A stretch of 64,000 nucleotides of DNA, taken from contig NZ_RZYA01000020.1 of NCBI RefSeq assembly GCF_004005495.1, positions 1 to 64,000 on the forward strand, given 5' to 3'. The notes under the pieces were generated by a model. That model did no database searches and was not told where the DNA came from. It was given only the letters and a program-made list of their open reading frames with translations. Both the position numbers and the translations under genes were made by a program. The DNA comes from Streptomyces antnestii (GTDB lineage Bacteria > Actinomycetota > Actinomycetes > Streptomycetales > Streptomycetaceae). Position 1 is the first letter of the stretch. Every line of letters begins with the position of its first letter. Positions 50,692 to 57,974 of this stretch are shown here, one piece after another.

Positions 50692-51916
50692 GGGTGGCCC
50701 CTCCGTTCTCCAGGAGCGGGACCGTCTCCTCGACCTTCTCTGCCTCCAGGCGGTGCGTGCGGGTGGGGAGGCCGAAGGTCGGGTGCGAGGTGGCCCACAG
50801 GGACATCCTGACGATGCCGGCCTTGACCCGCGCGGCCTTCCGACCGCCCACGTACGTCGGCTTCGCCTGCGCCTCGCCGTCGACCAGCTGCAGGATTCCG
50901 TCCCGCTCCCCGAGGCTGATGTGGTTGCCGAGGTAGCCCAGCTTGACGTTCGCGATCGTGCGGCCGGTCAGGCGTCCCACGATCGCGGCCGCGGCCTGCC
51001 GGCCGGTGTAGCCGGCCGAGGCGCAGGACATGGGCAGCGGCAGGCCGTTGTCGCCGATGACGTAGGCGCTGTCGCCGGCGGCGTAGACGTTCGGGTGCGA
51101 GACGGACCGCATGGTGCGATCGACGACGATCCGACCGCCCTCGGTGACGTCGATGCCGCCGGCGGCCGCGAGGGGACTGACCTCGAACCCGGCCGTCCAC
51201 ACGGTCGCGTCGGACGCGAGCGCGGTGCCGTCGGCGCACACCACGCGCTCCGCTTCGACGGCCTCGACGCTCGTGTGCTCCAGAACGGTGATGCCCAGCC
51301 GTACGCAGGCCTGGCGCAGGTGGCTACGGGCTCCGGCGGAGAGCGGGGCGCCGAGCTCGCCGCGCGCGACCAGGGTCACCGACACCCCGGGCCGGGATTC
51401 GGCGATCTCGGTGGCGGTCTCGATGCCGGTCAGCCCGTCACCGACGACGAGCACGCCGGCGCCTCCGCGCTGGCTGCTCAGACTCTCCAATCGCTCACGC
51501 AGGCGCAGCGCGGAGGGCCGGGCGGATACGTCGAAGGCGTGCTCGGCCACGCCGGGGACACCGTGGTCGGCGCCGTGGCTGCCGAGCGCGTAGAGAAGTG
51601 TGTCGTAGCCGAGCTCGTCGGCCTGGTCGGCCCTGTCGGCCACGGCGACGACCTGACGCTCGGGGTCGACGGCGGTGACGCGGGCCAGGCGCAGCGCTAC
51701 CCCCGTGCCCACGAAGACGTCGGCGAGCTGAGGGGCGTCGATGTCCCGTCCGGCCGCGAGCTGATGCAGCCGCAGCCGTTGCACGAAGTCCGGCTCGGCG
51801 TTGACCACGGTGATCTCGGTGTCCGCCGGGGACAGCCGCCGGGCCAGGGTCCCGGCCACGTAGGCCCCGGCATAGCCGGCACCGAGGACGACGATGCGGT
51901 GCTTGCGGTGCTTCAT
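50684..51916 (-). CDS. FAD-dependent NADH dehydrogenase-like oxidoreductase
   Basis: A 410-residue pyridine-nucleotide-disulfide-type flavoprotein similar to type II NADH dehydrogenases. RIVVLGAGYAGAYVAGTLA is the FAD site, VLVVGDGLTGIETATEIAE the NAD(P) site and HPNVYAAGDSAYV the second FAD motif. It is the probable partner and target of the downstream ECF41 sigma factor. The ATG has AGGAG six bases upstream, and an ECF41-type promoter lies at 51960-51986. Its substrate is unknown. Confidence 0.9.
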   Translation of the reverse strand: MKHRKHRIVVLGAGYAGAYVAGTLARRLSPADTEITVVNAEPDFVQRLRLHQLAAGRDIDAPQLADVFVGTGVALRLARVTAVDPERQVVAVADRADQADELGYDTLLYALGSHGADHGVPGVAEHAFDVSARPSALRLRERLESLSSQRGGAGVLVVGDGLTGIETATEIAESRPGVSVTLVARGELGAPLSAGARSHLRQACVRLGITVLEHTSVEAVEAERVVCADGTALASDATVWTAGFEVSPLAAAGGIDVTEGGRIVVDRTMRSVSHPNVYAAGDSAYVIGDNGLPLPMSCASAGYTGRQAAAAIVGRLTGRTIANVKLGYLGNHISLGERDGILQLVDGEAQAKPTYVGGRKAARVKAGIVRMSLWATSHPTFGLPTRTHRLEAEKVEETVPLLENGGATHG

Positions 51917-51959
51917 GAGCTGCTCCTGTCGGCTGGCTTGCTCCCGGGTTCGCCATCAG

Positions 51960-51986
51960 GACACCGCGCGGCTGATCGCCGTGACA
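51960..51986 (-). promoter_or_regulatory. ECF41-type promoter TGTCACG-N16-TGTC
   Basis: On the minus strand TGTCACG (complement of 51980-51986) and TGTC (complement of 51960-51963) are 16 bases apart, 44 bases before the oxidoreductase ATG. The known ECF41 consensus is TGTCACA-N16-CGTC, so it matches at nine of eleven positions. This would make the operon autoregulated. Confidence 0.7.
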
Positions 51987-52157
51987 GCATGTGAGCCAGA
52001 TCACTCGGTAAGTCTGGCGACCACCGCGAAAGAGCAGGGCCGATCATCCCGTCCATGGGAGGAACCTTGACCGCCGATCATCGACGTGGACATCACGACG
52101 GAGGCGCTGAACCAGCTATGACCAGGGATCCTGAGCCGCCATGTAGCCCACCCCGGT

Positions 52158-52391
52158 TCAGCCCGCGTGGAGCGCTCCGGCGCGAACGGCCGTAACGAAG
52201 GCCGACCACGCGGGCGTGGCAAAGGCGACGGCGGGGCCATGCGGGTTCTTGCTGTCGCGGACGGGGAGGTGGGCGGGGCAGGCGGCGTCGTTGACCTCCA
52301 GGCAGGCACCGCTCTCGCCACCGCTGTACGACGACTTGCGCCAGCCGGTCAGCACCGAGGCGACGGGGATGGTGTGCTCACTGCGCTTCAT
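52158..52391 (-). CDS. DUF397 domain protein
   Basis: A 77-residue DUF397 protein: GWRKSSYSGGESGACLEV and VRDSKNPHGPAVAFATPAWSAFV are the family motifs. In Streptomyces these small proteins are encoded next to XRE/DUF5753 regulators, as here (the upstream gene overlaps by 14 bases), and modulate them like an antitoxin or anti-regulator. The pair is abundant, with dozens of copies per genome, and several affect development. Confidence 0.9.
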   Translation of the reverse strand: MKRSEHTIPVASVLTGWRKSSYSGGESGACLEVNDAACPAHLPVRDSKNPHGPAVAFATPAWSAFVTAVRAGALHAG

Positions 52392-53208
52392 TCTCGTAAT
52401 CCTCCGCGACGGACCTGATCAGGGCCAGGGACTTACGGTGCGACAGCGCGTCGCCCAGGGCGTGATCGTAGGCCACCTGGCATTGCCGCACGACGGACGG
52501 CAGCTCCCAGACCCGTCCCGTCATCAAGCCTTCCACGTAGGCGATCGGCGGGAGTTCCTCGAACCACATGAGCGAGACGACGCCCTCCAGCAGCGCGTGG
52601 GCACCCACCGCGAACGGGAGAACGTGGACGCGGATGCGGATGCGGCGACTCTCGCCCAACTCCACGATGTGCCGAAGCTGTTGGCACATTACGGCGGAGC
52701 CACCGATGGGCCTGCGCAGCACGGCCTCGTCGAGAATCGTCCACACCACCGGCGAGTGGAAGTTGCCCAGAATGCTGGCGCGGTCGAGGCGTGTGGCAAG
52801 GAGCTTGTCACGTTGCTCATCAGTCTTGGGCGGGAGCCCCGAATCCAGAACCGCCCGCGCGTACGCCTCCGTCTGAAGCAGGCCAGGAACCAGCTTCGGC
52901 CCATAAACCCTGATGGCCGTCGCTTGCCCCTCAAACTCCAATGCCTCCGCAAAATGCTCGGCAACCAGCCTCCCGTCCAGCACGGGCAGGAACCGCTCGA
53001 AGAACCCGCCCGCCTGGAGCGCCTTGTCGAGCCGGCGCGCATCCCCGGCATCCGGCCGACGCCGCCCCGCCTCGATGTGGGCGATCTGGGAGCGAGAGAT
53101 GATCGAAAGCTCGCTCAACTCCTCCTGCGTGAGCCCCAGACTCTCGCGCCTGCGCCGCAGTTCCTCCCCGTACTTGACGCGGGAGACCGGGTTGTCCTCG
53201 ATGGCCAT
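52378..53208 (-). CDS. XRE-family regulator with DUF5753 domain
   Basis: A 276-residue protein. Residues about 8-66 form an XRE helix-turn-helix (YGEELRRRRESLGLTQEELSELSIISRSQIAHIEAGRRRPD). The rest is a DUF5753 domain (VYGPKLVPGLLQTEAYARAVL, IRIRVHVLPFAVGAHALLEG). It should bind DNA and partner the overlapping DUF397 protein. ATG 53208 has GGGGAG six bases upstream; a longer reading to 53418 runs opposite another gene. A 5-bp inverted repeat at 53223-53243 may be its operator. Confidence 0.9.
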   Translation of the reverse strand: MAIEDNPVSRVKYGEELRRRRESLGLTQEELSELSIISRSQIAHIEAGRRRPDAGDARRLDKALQAGGFFERFLPVLDGRLVAEHFAEALEFEGQATAIRVYGPKLVPGLLQTEAYARAVLDSGLPPKTDEQRDKLLATRLDRASILGNFHSPVVWTILDEAVLRRPIGGSAVMCQQLRHIVELGESRRIRIRVHVLPFAVGAHALLEGVVSLMWFEELPPIAYVEGLMTGRVWELPSVVRQCQVAYDHALGDALSHRKSLALIRSVAEDYENEAQ

Positions 53209-53222
53209 CGCCAACTCCCCTT

Positions 53223-53243
53223 TGTGCGTTCCGCATTGGCACA
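53223..53243. promoter_or_regulatory. inverted repeat upstream of the XRE/DUF397 pair
   Basis: TGTGC (53223-53227) and GCACA (53239-53243) are inverted around 11 bases, just before the XRE gene's ribosome site. It is a candidate autoregulatory operator also serving the divergent small gene. Confidence 0.3.
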
Positions 53244-53289
53244 CGCGAACCTCTGTCGACCGTACCCAGAGTGACCGCACGCTGACCCC

Positions 53290-53529
53290 ATGAACGTAGA
53301 AGAGGGACCGGAAGAGCACCGGCCCGGGAGCTTCGTGGCCCACACCGGCACGGACGCGTACGGCCCGGGCAAAGTCCTGAGCGCGGAGGGAGCGTTGAGA
53401 CGAGTCAGGTTCGTGCACTTCGTGGCGACGATCCGGGTGCGGGACCTCCGCGAGGCGAACGAGCGGGAGGCAGTCATGATCCGAACGTGGCTACGGGAGA
53501 AGGCGGCGCGCTACGGGGGTGTGTGGTGA
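53290..53529 (+). CDS. small hypothetical protein, 79 aa
   Basis: I do not recognise this protein. It is divergent from the XRE/DUF397 pair. The second half (VRFVHFVATIRVRDLREANEREAVMIRTWLREKAARYGGVW) looks like a strand followed by an amphipathic helix. There is no clear Shine-Dalgarno before the ATG, so the start is uncertain; GTG 53335 and GTG 53421 are also possible. Divergent genes beside XRE/DUF397 pairs often encode partners such as small ATPases, but this is not one. Confidence 0.45.
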   Translation: MNVEEGPEEHRPGSFVAHTGTDAYGPGKVLSAEGALRRVRFVHFVATIRVRDLREANEREAVMIRTWLREKAARYGGVW

Positions 53530-53603
53530 GGCCACACCATTCCCACCCGAACACATGAAGTAACCGTCCGTGTACGGAAGTTGCTGTACGGTGAGCGCAA
53601 AGC

Positions 53604-53639
53604 GGCCCTCGCTGCCGGCTGGAACCAGCAACGAGGGCC
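53604..53639 (+). promoter_or_regulatory. hairpin in the leader of the HTH gene
   Basis: GGCCCTCG (53604-53611) pairs with CGAGGGCC (53632-53639), with GCTGG/CCAGC able to pair inside, 33 bases before the ATG at 53672. TGTACGG repeats at 53572-53578 and 53585-53591 precede it. It may be an attenuator or structured leader. Confidence 0.4.
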
Positions 53640-53671
53640 TTCACCACGAGTGTCAACGAAGGGCACCCGAA

Positions 53672-54703
53672 ATGCAGCGCCATGTTATCCCGCCGACTCG
53701 TTTCTTCTCGCAGACCTCGAACGAGATCATCCGGCACCCCCGGCTCAACTCAGACGCCGTACGCCTCCTCACATGGCAGCTCTCGCTCCCGGCGGACGAC
53801 GACGAAACTCTCTCCGCGACCGCGCGCCGCGCCTCGATCGGAAAGTGCGCATTCCTCAGCGCCAAGCGGCAGTTGAAGCACGAGGGCTACGTACATGAAT
53901 GGCGGGAACAGGTCGAGCGGGGCCACTGGCGGACACGCCAGCTCTGCTCGAACGTGCCACTGAGCGCGGAGGAGGCGGCGCTGATCCGCGGGATGTCTCC
54001 GACGGGCGGGATTCCGGCCGCCGGTGAGCCGACGGTTCGGGTCGTCGGCGGTCTTCCAGACACACCCCCTACGGGGAACACCCTCCAACCTTCCCCGGAG
54101 CCGGCGGCTGAGCCGGAGCTCGAGCCGGAGCCGGAGCTCGAGCCGGATCCGGAGCCGGAGCTCGAACCCGAGCCGGAGCTCGAACCCGAGCCCGATCCCG
54201 CCGCCTCCGCCGACGACCTCGCGGACGCGCGCCGCGTCGTCGAGGAACTGGCCTACCTGGACACCCGGTTGGGCCGCGTACCGCGCGCCATACTGCCGGA
54301 GCTGACCGACCTCGCCGCCGCCTGGCTCACGGCCGGACACACAGCCCACGCGCTGCTCACCGAGGTACGCCGCAATCTCCCGACGTCCGACGTACGCGTA
54401 CACAGCCCAGGCGGCCTGGTCCGGTACCTGTGGCGGGAGGTCCCCACCCTCACCCCCACCACAGCCCCCGAAGCTCCGACACCTCCACCACCCCCGCGTG
54501 TCGCCACGATGCGCGAATGCGAGGGCCCGGGCCACATCCAGCCCCTCCTGTTCCGCCCCCTCGGCGACGAGGACCACTGCGGCGACTGCCGCCGCGCACG
54601 CGCCGGAGCGGCAGACCCGGAACAGACCTGGGTGGACACGGCACGCCGCGGGGCAACCGCAGCGCGGGAGGCGATGCGGGGAATCGGAGTGATGGGGGCG
54701 TGA
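53672..54703 (+). CDS. winged-helix (replication-initiator-like) HTH protein
   Basis: A 343-residue protein. Residues about 5-75 (RFFSQTSNEIIRHPRLNSDAVRLLTWQLSL... CAFLSAKRQLKHEGYV) look like a winged-helix domain of plasmid or phage-type initiators and Streptomyces helix-turn-helix proteins. An acidic linker of EPELEP repeats follows (about 145-178), then a helical region and a C-terminal Cys/His cluster (CEGPGH, HCGDCRRAR) like a small zinc ribbon. GAAGGG lies eight bases before the ATG. Its role could be a regulator or a remnant of an integrated element. Confidence 0.75.
   Translation: MQRHVIPPTRFFSQTSNEIIRHPRLNSDAVRLLTWQLSLPADDDETLSATARRASIGKCAFLSAKRQLKHEGYVHEWREQVERGHWRTRQLCSNVPLSAEEAALIRGMSPTGGIPAAGEPTVRVVGGLPDTPPTGNTLQPSPEPAAEPELEPEPELEPDPEPELEPEPELEPEPDPAASADDLADARRVVEELAYLDTRLGRVPRAILPELTDLAAAWLTAGHTAHALLTEVRRNLPTSDVRVHSPGGLVRYLWREVPTLTPTTAPEAPTPPPPPRVATMRECEGPGHIQPLLFRPLGDEDHCGDCRRARAGAADPEQTWVDTARRGATAAREAMRGIGVMGA
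54116..54194 (+). repeat. 18-bp coding repeat (EPELEP)
   Basis: GAGCTCGAGCCGGAGCCG and close variants repeat about four times, encoding alternating Glu-Pro and Leu in the HTH protein's linker. Confidence 0.8.
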
Positions 54704-54731
54704 GGGGCCGGGAGGACTCCCACGCGACCAC

Positions 54732-54750
54732 GGGTACGTACCCGTACCCT
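54732..54750 (+). promoter_or_regulatory. palindromic operator and -10 of the vapBC-like pair
   Basis: GGGTACGTACCC (54732-54743) is a perfect 12-bp palindrome. It is followed immediately by GTACCC, whose TACCCT (54745-54750) could be the -10. RHH antitoxins typically repress from such sites. Confidence 0.5.
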
Positions 54751-54774
54751 GGGAGCAGGGAGAGGAGTACGACC

Positions 54775-55032
54775 ATGCCTGATGCCAATATCCGTATCCC
54801 TGAAGAAGCCAGAGACCGCCTCGCGGCGATCGCGTCCGGCGAGGGCCTGTCACTGCGGGCCTATCTGGCGCGCCTGGCCGAGACGCTGCTGACCCCGCAG
54901 GAGCGGGCGGAGAGGGCCGAGAAGGCCCGGGCCGCGCTCGCGGAGTGGAACGGATACGCCCCGACGGCCACGGAGCAGCGTGAGCTCGACAGCGAGCTGG
55001 ACCGCCGCCTGTCGAAGGTGACCGGCCGGTGA
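54775..55032 (+). CDS. ribbon-helix-helix antitoxin, VapB-like
   Basis: An 85-residue protein: PDANIRIPEEARDRLAAIASGEGLSLRAYLARLAETLL is a ribbon-helix-helix DNA-binding domain, and the rest (RAEKARAALAEWNGYAPTA...RRLSKVTG) would wrap the toxin. AGGAG lies seven bases before the ATG. The stop overlaps the downstream GTG (GTGA), so the two genes are translationally coupled, as expected for a toxin-antitoxin pair. Confidence 0.85.
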   Translation: MPDANIRIPEEARDRLAAIASGEGLSLRAYLARLAETLLTPQERAERAEKARAALAEWNGYAPTATEQRELDSELDRRLSKVTGR

Positions 55033-55409
55033 GCGACGCCGTGCACATCGTTCTGGACGAGACGGCGGTGGCGGCGGCCGGCCAGGGCAACGTCCTCGCT
55101 TCGCGATTGATCCACCGCGCGCACGCCGAACCGGACTGGTTCCTGTATGCCCCGGCCTGCGTCCTGGTCGAAGCGGACCGAAACAGGCCAGGAACGGCCG
55201 AACACATCGCCGCTCTGCCTGGCGTCACAGTCCTCGACCTCGACCTGCCCGCCGCCCTGGCGGTGGCGCGCCACGAGACGTGGGCGGCTGCCCATGCCCA
55301 GCACGCGGCACAGCCCACACCGGACCGCCCGGACGGCGCGATCGTCGCCACGACCGCACCGAAGCAGTGGAAAGGCCGCCCGGTCAGGGTCCTGGACCTC
55401 ACTCCGTAA
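55029..55409 (+). CDS. PIN-domain-like toxin, VapC-like (divergent)
   Basis: A 126-residue protein coupled to the antitoxin. HIVLDETAVAAAGQGN holds the first acidic residue, ACVLVEADRN the second and PTPDRPDGAIVATTA the later Asp of a PIN nuclease. The usual order is kept, but the fold is divergent, so it could be an inactive or narrow-specificity RNase. It begins with GTG at 55029. Confidence 0.7.
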   Translation: MSDAVHIVLDETAVAAAGQGNVLASRLIHRAHAEPDWFLYAPACVLVEADRNRPGTAEHIAALPGVTVLDLDLPAALAVARHETWAAAHAQHAAQPTPDRPDGAIVATTAPKQWKGRPVRVLDLTP

Positions 55410-55577
55410 CCCCCGGGCTGACGAGATCGAGGCCCGGAGCAAGCCTGGGCAGCCACGGCGCAACGGGGGGCGGCTGCCGCGCGGGAAGCGCTGCAGCGGC
55501 CGGTGACAGGGACGAGACGGCCCGCGTGTTCTCATGACCGGATTCATGCAGCACGCTCAGCAGACAGGGGCCAGTCC

Positions 55578-55784
55578 GTGTTCACTGATCCACGAGTGCA
55601 CACCCGCAAGTGGGCAGCACGTCACCCGGTACGCATGGGGCTACTCGTCGGGGCGATCTTCTACGGGGTGGAAGTGCTGGCGACGGGAGACCCCCTGGGA
55701 ACGCTGCCCTTCGCAACTGTCATCGGGGTGATCTTCTGGCTTGCCGCGCTCAGCGGGCGCAGGAAGTACCGGAAGCCACAATGA
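55578..55784 (+). CDS. small membrane protein, 68 aa
   Basis: I do not recognise a family. The short protein has two hydrophobic segments (MGLLVGAIFYGVEVLA and LPFATVIGVIFWLAAL) and a basic C-terminus (GRRKYRKPQ). I chose GTG 55578, preceded by GGGGCC; GTG 55503 is also in frame. It is between the VapBC-like pair and an antitoxin remnant, in an accessory region. Confidence 0.5.
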   Translation: MFTDPRVHTRKWAARHPVRMGLLVGAIFYGVEVLATGDPLGTLPFATVIGVIFWLAALSGRRKYRKPQ

Positions 55785-55862
55785 CAAGGGCCGTCCCTGA
55801 CACGAGCCCTGGGTCACCGGTCGGCGGCGCCTGCGCTCCTGACTCCGAGGTACTTGGATGCC

Positions 55863-56027
55863 ATGCCGACGGCGCACGAGAACGTGCCCTTCACTGAGCT
55901 GCTGCATCACCCCGCAGCCACGGCACGACGGCTGGATACGGTCCGCGCGCTGCGGATGCGCTGCCGGGACGCGGGGACCTTCCAGGAAGTGCCAGGTCGT
56001 CAGGGATGCACAAGGATCTTGACCTGA
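55863..56027 (+). pseudogene. truncated antitoxin remnant (N-terminal fragment)
   Basis: The 54-codon frame reads PFTELLHHPAATARRLDTVRALRMRCRDA, very like the N-terminus of a common streptomycete prevent-host-death-like antitoxin (…RLRRRDAEDL…), then diverges (GTFQEVPGRQ...) and ends within the 3' end of the convergent alcohol dehydrogenase. It therefore looks like a gene cut off by the insertion of the downstream module. The family identification is from memory. Confidence 0.45.
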
Positions 56028-57061
56028 GTGTCGCGGCCCTCCCCCAGCAGCGTCTCGTAGCCGTCCTGGACCGCCCGCTCCAGTGGGATGCGCGACGTGA
56101 TGAAAGCGTCCGCGTCGATCGCGCCTCGGCGGATCGCCGCGATCACTGACGGGAAGTCCGAGCCCGCGTAGCCGATCGTCGAGGTCAGGGACGTCTCCGT
56201 GCGCATCAGCTGGATCGTCTCGACCTGGGCGGGTTGCGACCACATCGCGAGGTTGACCGCCGTCCCGCGCTTGCGCAGTGAGCCGAGTGCCGTGTCCAGG
56301 GTGATCTGGAGACCCGATGCGTCGAAGGCCGCCGCCACTCCCAGGCCGTCCGTCAACTCCCTTACCCGTGCTGCCACATCGTCCTGCGCCGGGTCCAGTA
56401 CGACGTCCGCACCCAGGCGTTCCGCCAGCTTCTTGCGGGCCGTGCTGACCTCGCTGACCGCGACCATGCGCGCGCCCGTCGCGTTCAGCGCGGAGAGGAC
56501 GCCCAAGCCGATCGGACCCGCGCCGACGACCAGCGCTGCCGAACCGGGCGGCAGCGCCGCCACCCGTACCGCGTGCCACGCCACCGCGAGCGGTTCGACG
56601 AGCGCGCCGAGGTCCGTGCCGACGCCCTCCGGCAGCCGGTGCACCATCCGCGGCGGCAGCACCACGTACTCGGACATGCCGCCGCCCCAGCCGTTGATGC
56701 CGACGAAGCCGGACTGCTCGCACAGGTTGTAGTCGCCCTGACGGCAGTACGCGCACGTGTCGTCGTAGATTTCCGGTTCGACGCAGACTCGGTCGCCGAC
56801 CGCGAGGCCCTTGACGCCCTCGCCGATCTCCGTGATCACGCCGGCGAACTCGTGGCCCATCACCGGCGGCGCCTGCTCCCCGGTCAGCGGGTGCGGCCGG
56901 TCGAGGCCGAACGCGGCCGGGCCCGCCTGGTACAGGTGCAGGTCGGAGCCGCAGATCCCGCACCACTCGACCTTGATCTTGACCGTGCCGGGGCGGAGTC
57001 CGGGCTCGGGGATGTCTTCGAGGCGCAGGTCCTTGGGGCCGTGCAGCCGCAGTGCGCGCAT
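56000..57061 (-). CDS. zinc-dependent alcohol dehydrogenase
   Basis: A 353-residue medium-chain dehydrogenase. The catalytic zinc site is CGICGSDLHLY and GHEFAGVITEIGEG, and the structural zinc cysteines are C, C, C, C in DTCAYCRQGDYNLCEQ (fourth just after). ALVVGAGPIGLGVL binds NAD. It resembles butanediol/sorbitol dehydrogenases; the substrate is unknown. ATG 57061 lies 20 bases from the VOC gene's stop, so the two form an operon divergent from the KstD/KshA-like pair. Confidence 0.9.
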   Translation of the reverse strand: MRALRLHGPKDLRLEDIPEPGLRPGTVKIKVEWCGICGSDLHLYQAGPAAFGLDRPHPLTGEQAPPVMGHEFAGVITEIGEGVKGLAVGDRVCVEPEIYDDTCAYCRQGDYNLCEQSGFVGINGWGGGMSEYVVLPPRMVHRLPEGVGTDLGALVEPLAVAWHAVRVAALPPGSAALVVGAGPIGLGVLSALNATGARMVAVSEVSTARKKLAERLGADVVLDPAQDDVAARVRELTDGLGVAAAFDASGLQITLDTALGSLRKRGTAVNLAMWSQPAQVETIQLMRTETSLTSTIGYAGSDFPSVIAAIRRGAIDADAFITSRIPLERAVQDGYETLLGEGRDTQVKILVHP

Positions 57062-57081
57062 GGTCGGTCGGTCCTCTCCGG

Positions 57082-57627
57082 TCAGGGGATGCTGATTTCG
57101 CGTACGGGGTCGCTGCCGTCCCAGCCCCGCGCGGCCTCCCTGATCGAGTCGAAGAAGCCGCCCCACTGCGCGGTCTCGATCACCTCGACCACCGTGCCGC
57201 CGTGCTCCTCCGTGGGCAGATAGGCGAAGCGGCTGCCCGGACCGGAGTCGCCGTAGTGGTACGGCTCGACGTCGGCCTCGGCGAAACGGGCGAGGAACGC
57301 GTCGTAGGTGTCGTCACCTTCCCCCTTGGCGAAGTGGCCCAGGTGGTGCAGCCCTTCGCCGCGCTCCTTCAGGAAGTCGCGGTAGGCGCTGGGGGCCTCC
57401 GGGTTGAGCTGCTGGATCAGTTCGATCTGCACGCCGCCCGCCTGGGCGATGCCGACGGCGATCCGGGCGTCGGTGGGTTCGCCCAGGTAGAAGGTGCGGG
57501 CGATGGCGGCCTGCGGGAAGTAGAAGAACGGGCCGACGCCGAGGTTCGTCGTCCAGTGCCGCATCGCGGCCTCGACATCCCGCACCACATAGCCGAGCTG
57601 GTCTATCGATCCGATCGTGGGTGGCAT
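57082..57627 (-). CDS. VOC (glyoxalase-fold) family protein
   Basis: A 181-residue vicinal-oxygen-chelate protein: IDQLGYVVRDVEAAMRHWTTNLGVGPFFYF and GLHHLGHFAK are the paired beta-alpha-beta motifs, with possible metal-ligand His and Glu. VOC members include isomerases and dioxygenases acting on CoA- or steroid-type substrates. GGAGG lies five bases before the ATG. Upstream it shares a control region with the KstD-like gene. Confidence 0.85.
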   Translation of the reverse strand: MPPTIGSIDQLGYVVRDVEAAMRHWTTNLGVGPFFYFPQAAIARTFYLGEPTDARIAVGIAQAGGVQIELIQQLNPEAPSAYRDFLKERGEGLHHLGHFAKGEGDDTYDAFLARFAEADVEPYHYGDSGPGSRFAYLPTEEHGGTVVEVIETAQWGGFFDSIREAARGWDGSDPVREISIP

Positions 57628-57974
57628 CTGTCCTCCAGAGGGGGAGAGCGCCGGACCGGGTGCTCTCCAACAGCGGGGCCGCTGCCGGTACTTCGTCGAC
57701 CGGCAGCCAAGCAGGCTGCCTATGTATAGGGAAGACATGTCGAGGAAGACACCGAGGATCTCCCACTGAGCGGGAAGTGGCGCTTGTCCGCCGAAGCCGT
57801 CAGGTAGAGCGTGCTCTCACTCCCGCGGGGCCCGGGAGAGGGCGCATGACCGGCGACGCCGCCGGCACGGATCGGACCGGACCGGGTCCACGCCCACCTT
57901 CGGCTTCGGCCTCGGCCTCGGCTTCGGCCTGGGCTTCGGCTCGGCTTCCGCTTCGGCGAAAGGGAACAGTCACA
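57628..57974. other. divergent control region, VOC / KstD-like genes
   Basis: No gene is evident. It holds two palindromes: CTAT-GT-ATAG (57720-57729; its complement provides TATACA, a possible -10 for the VOC operon) and AGAGC-GT-GCTCT (57806-57817). The right end, 57900-57957, is a run of TTCGGC/CTCGGC hexamers just before the ribosome site AAAGGGA. Confidence 0.55.
57900..57957 (+). repeat. hexanucleotide run (CTTCGG/CCTCGG)
   Basis: About nine imperfect copies of CGGCTT or CGGCCT lie immediately upstream of the KstD-like gene's Shine-Dalgarno. In some frames they would encode Ser-Ala repeats, but I do not think they are translated. Confidence 0.75.
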
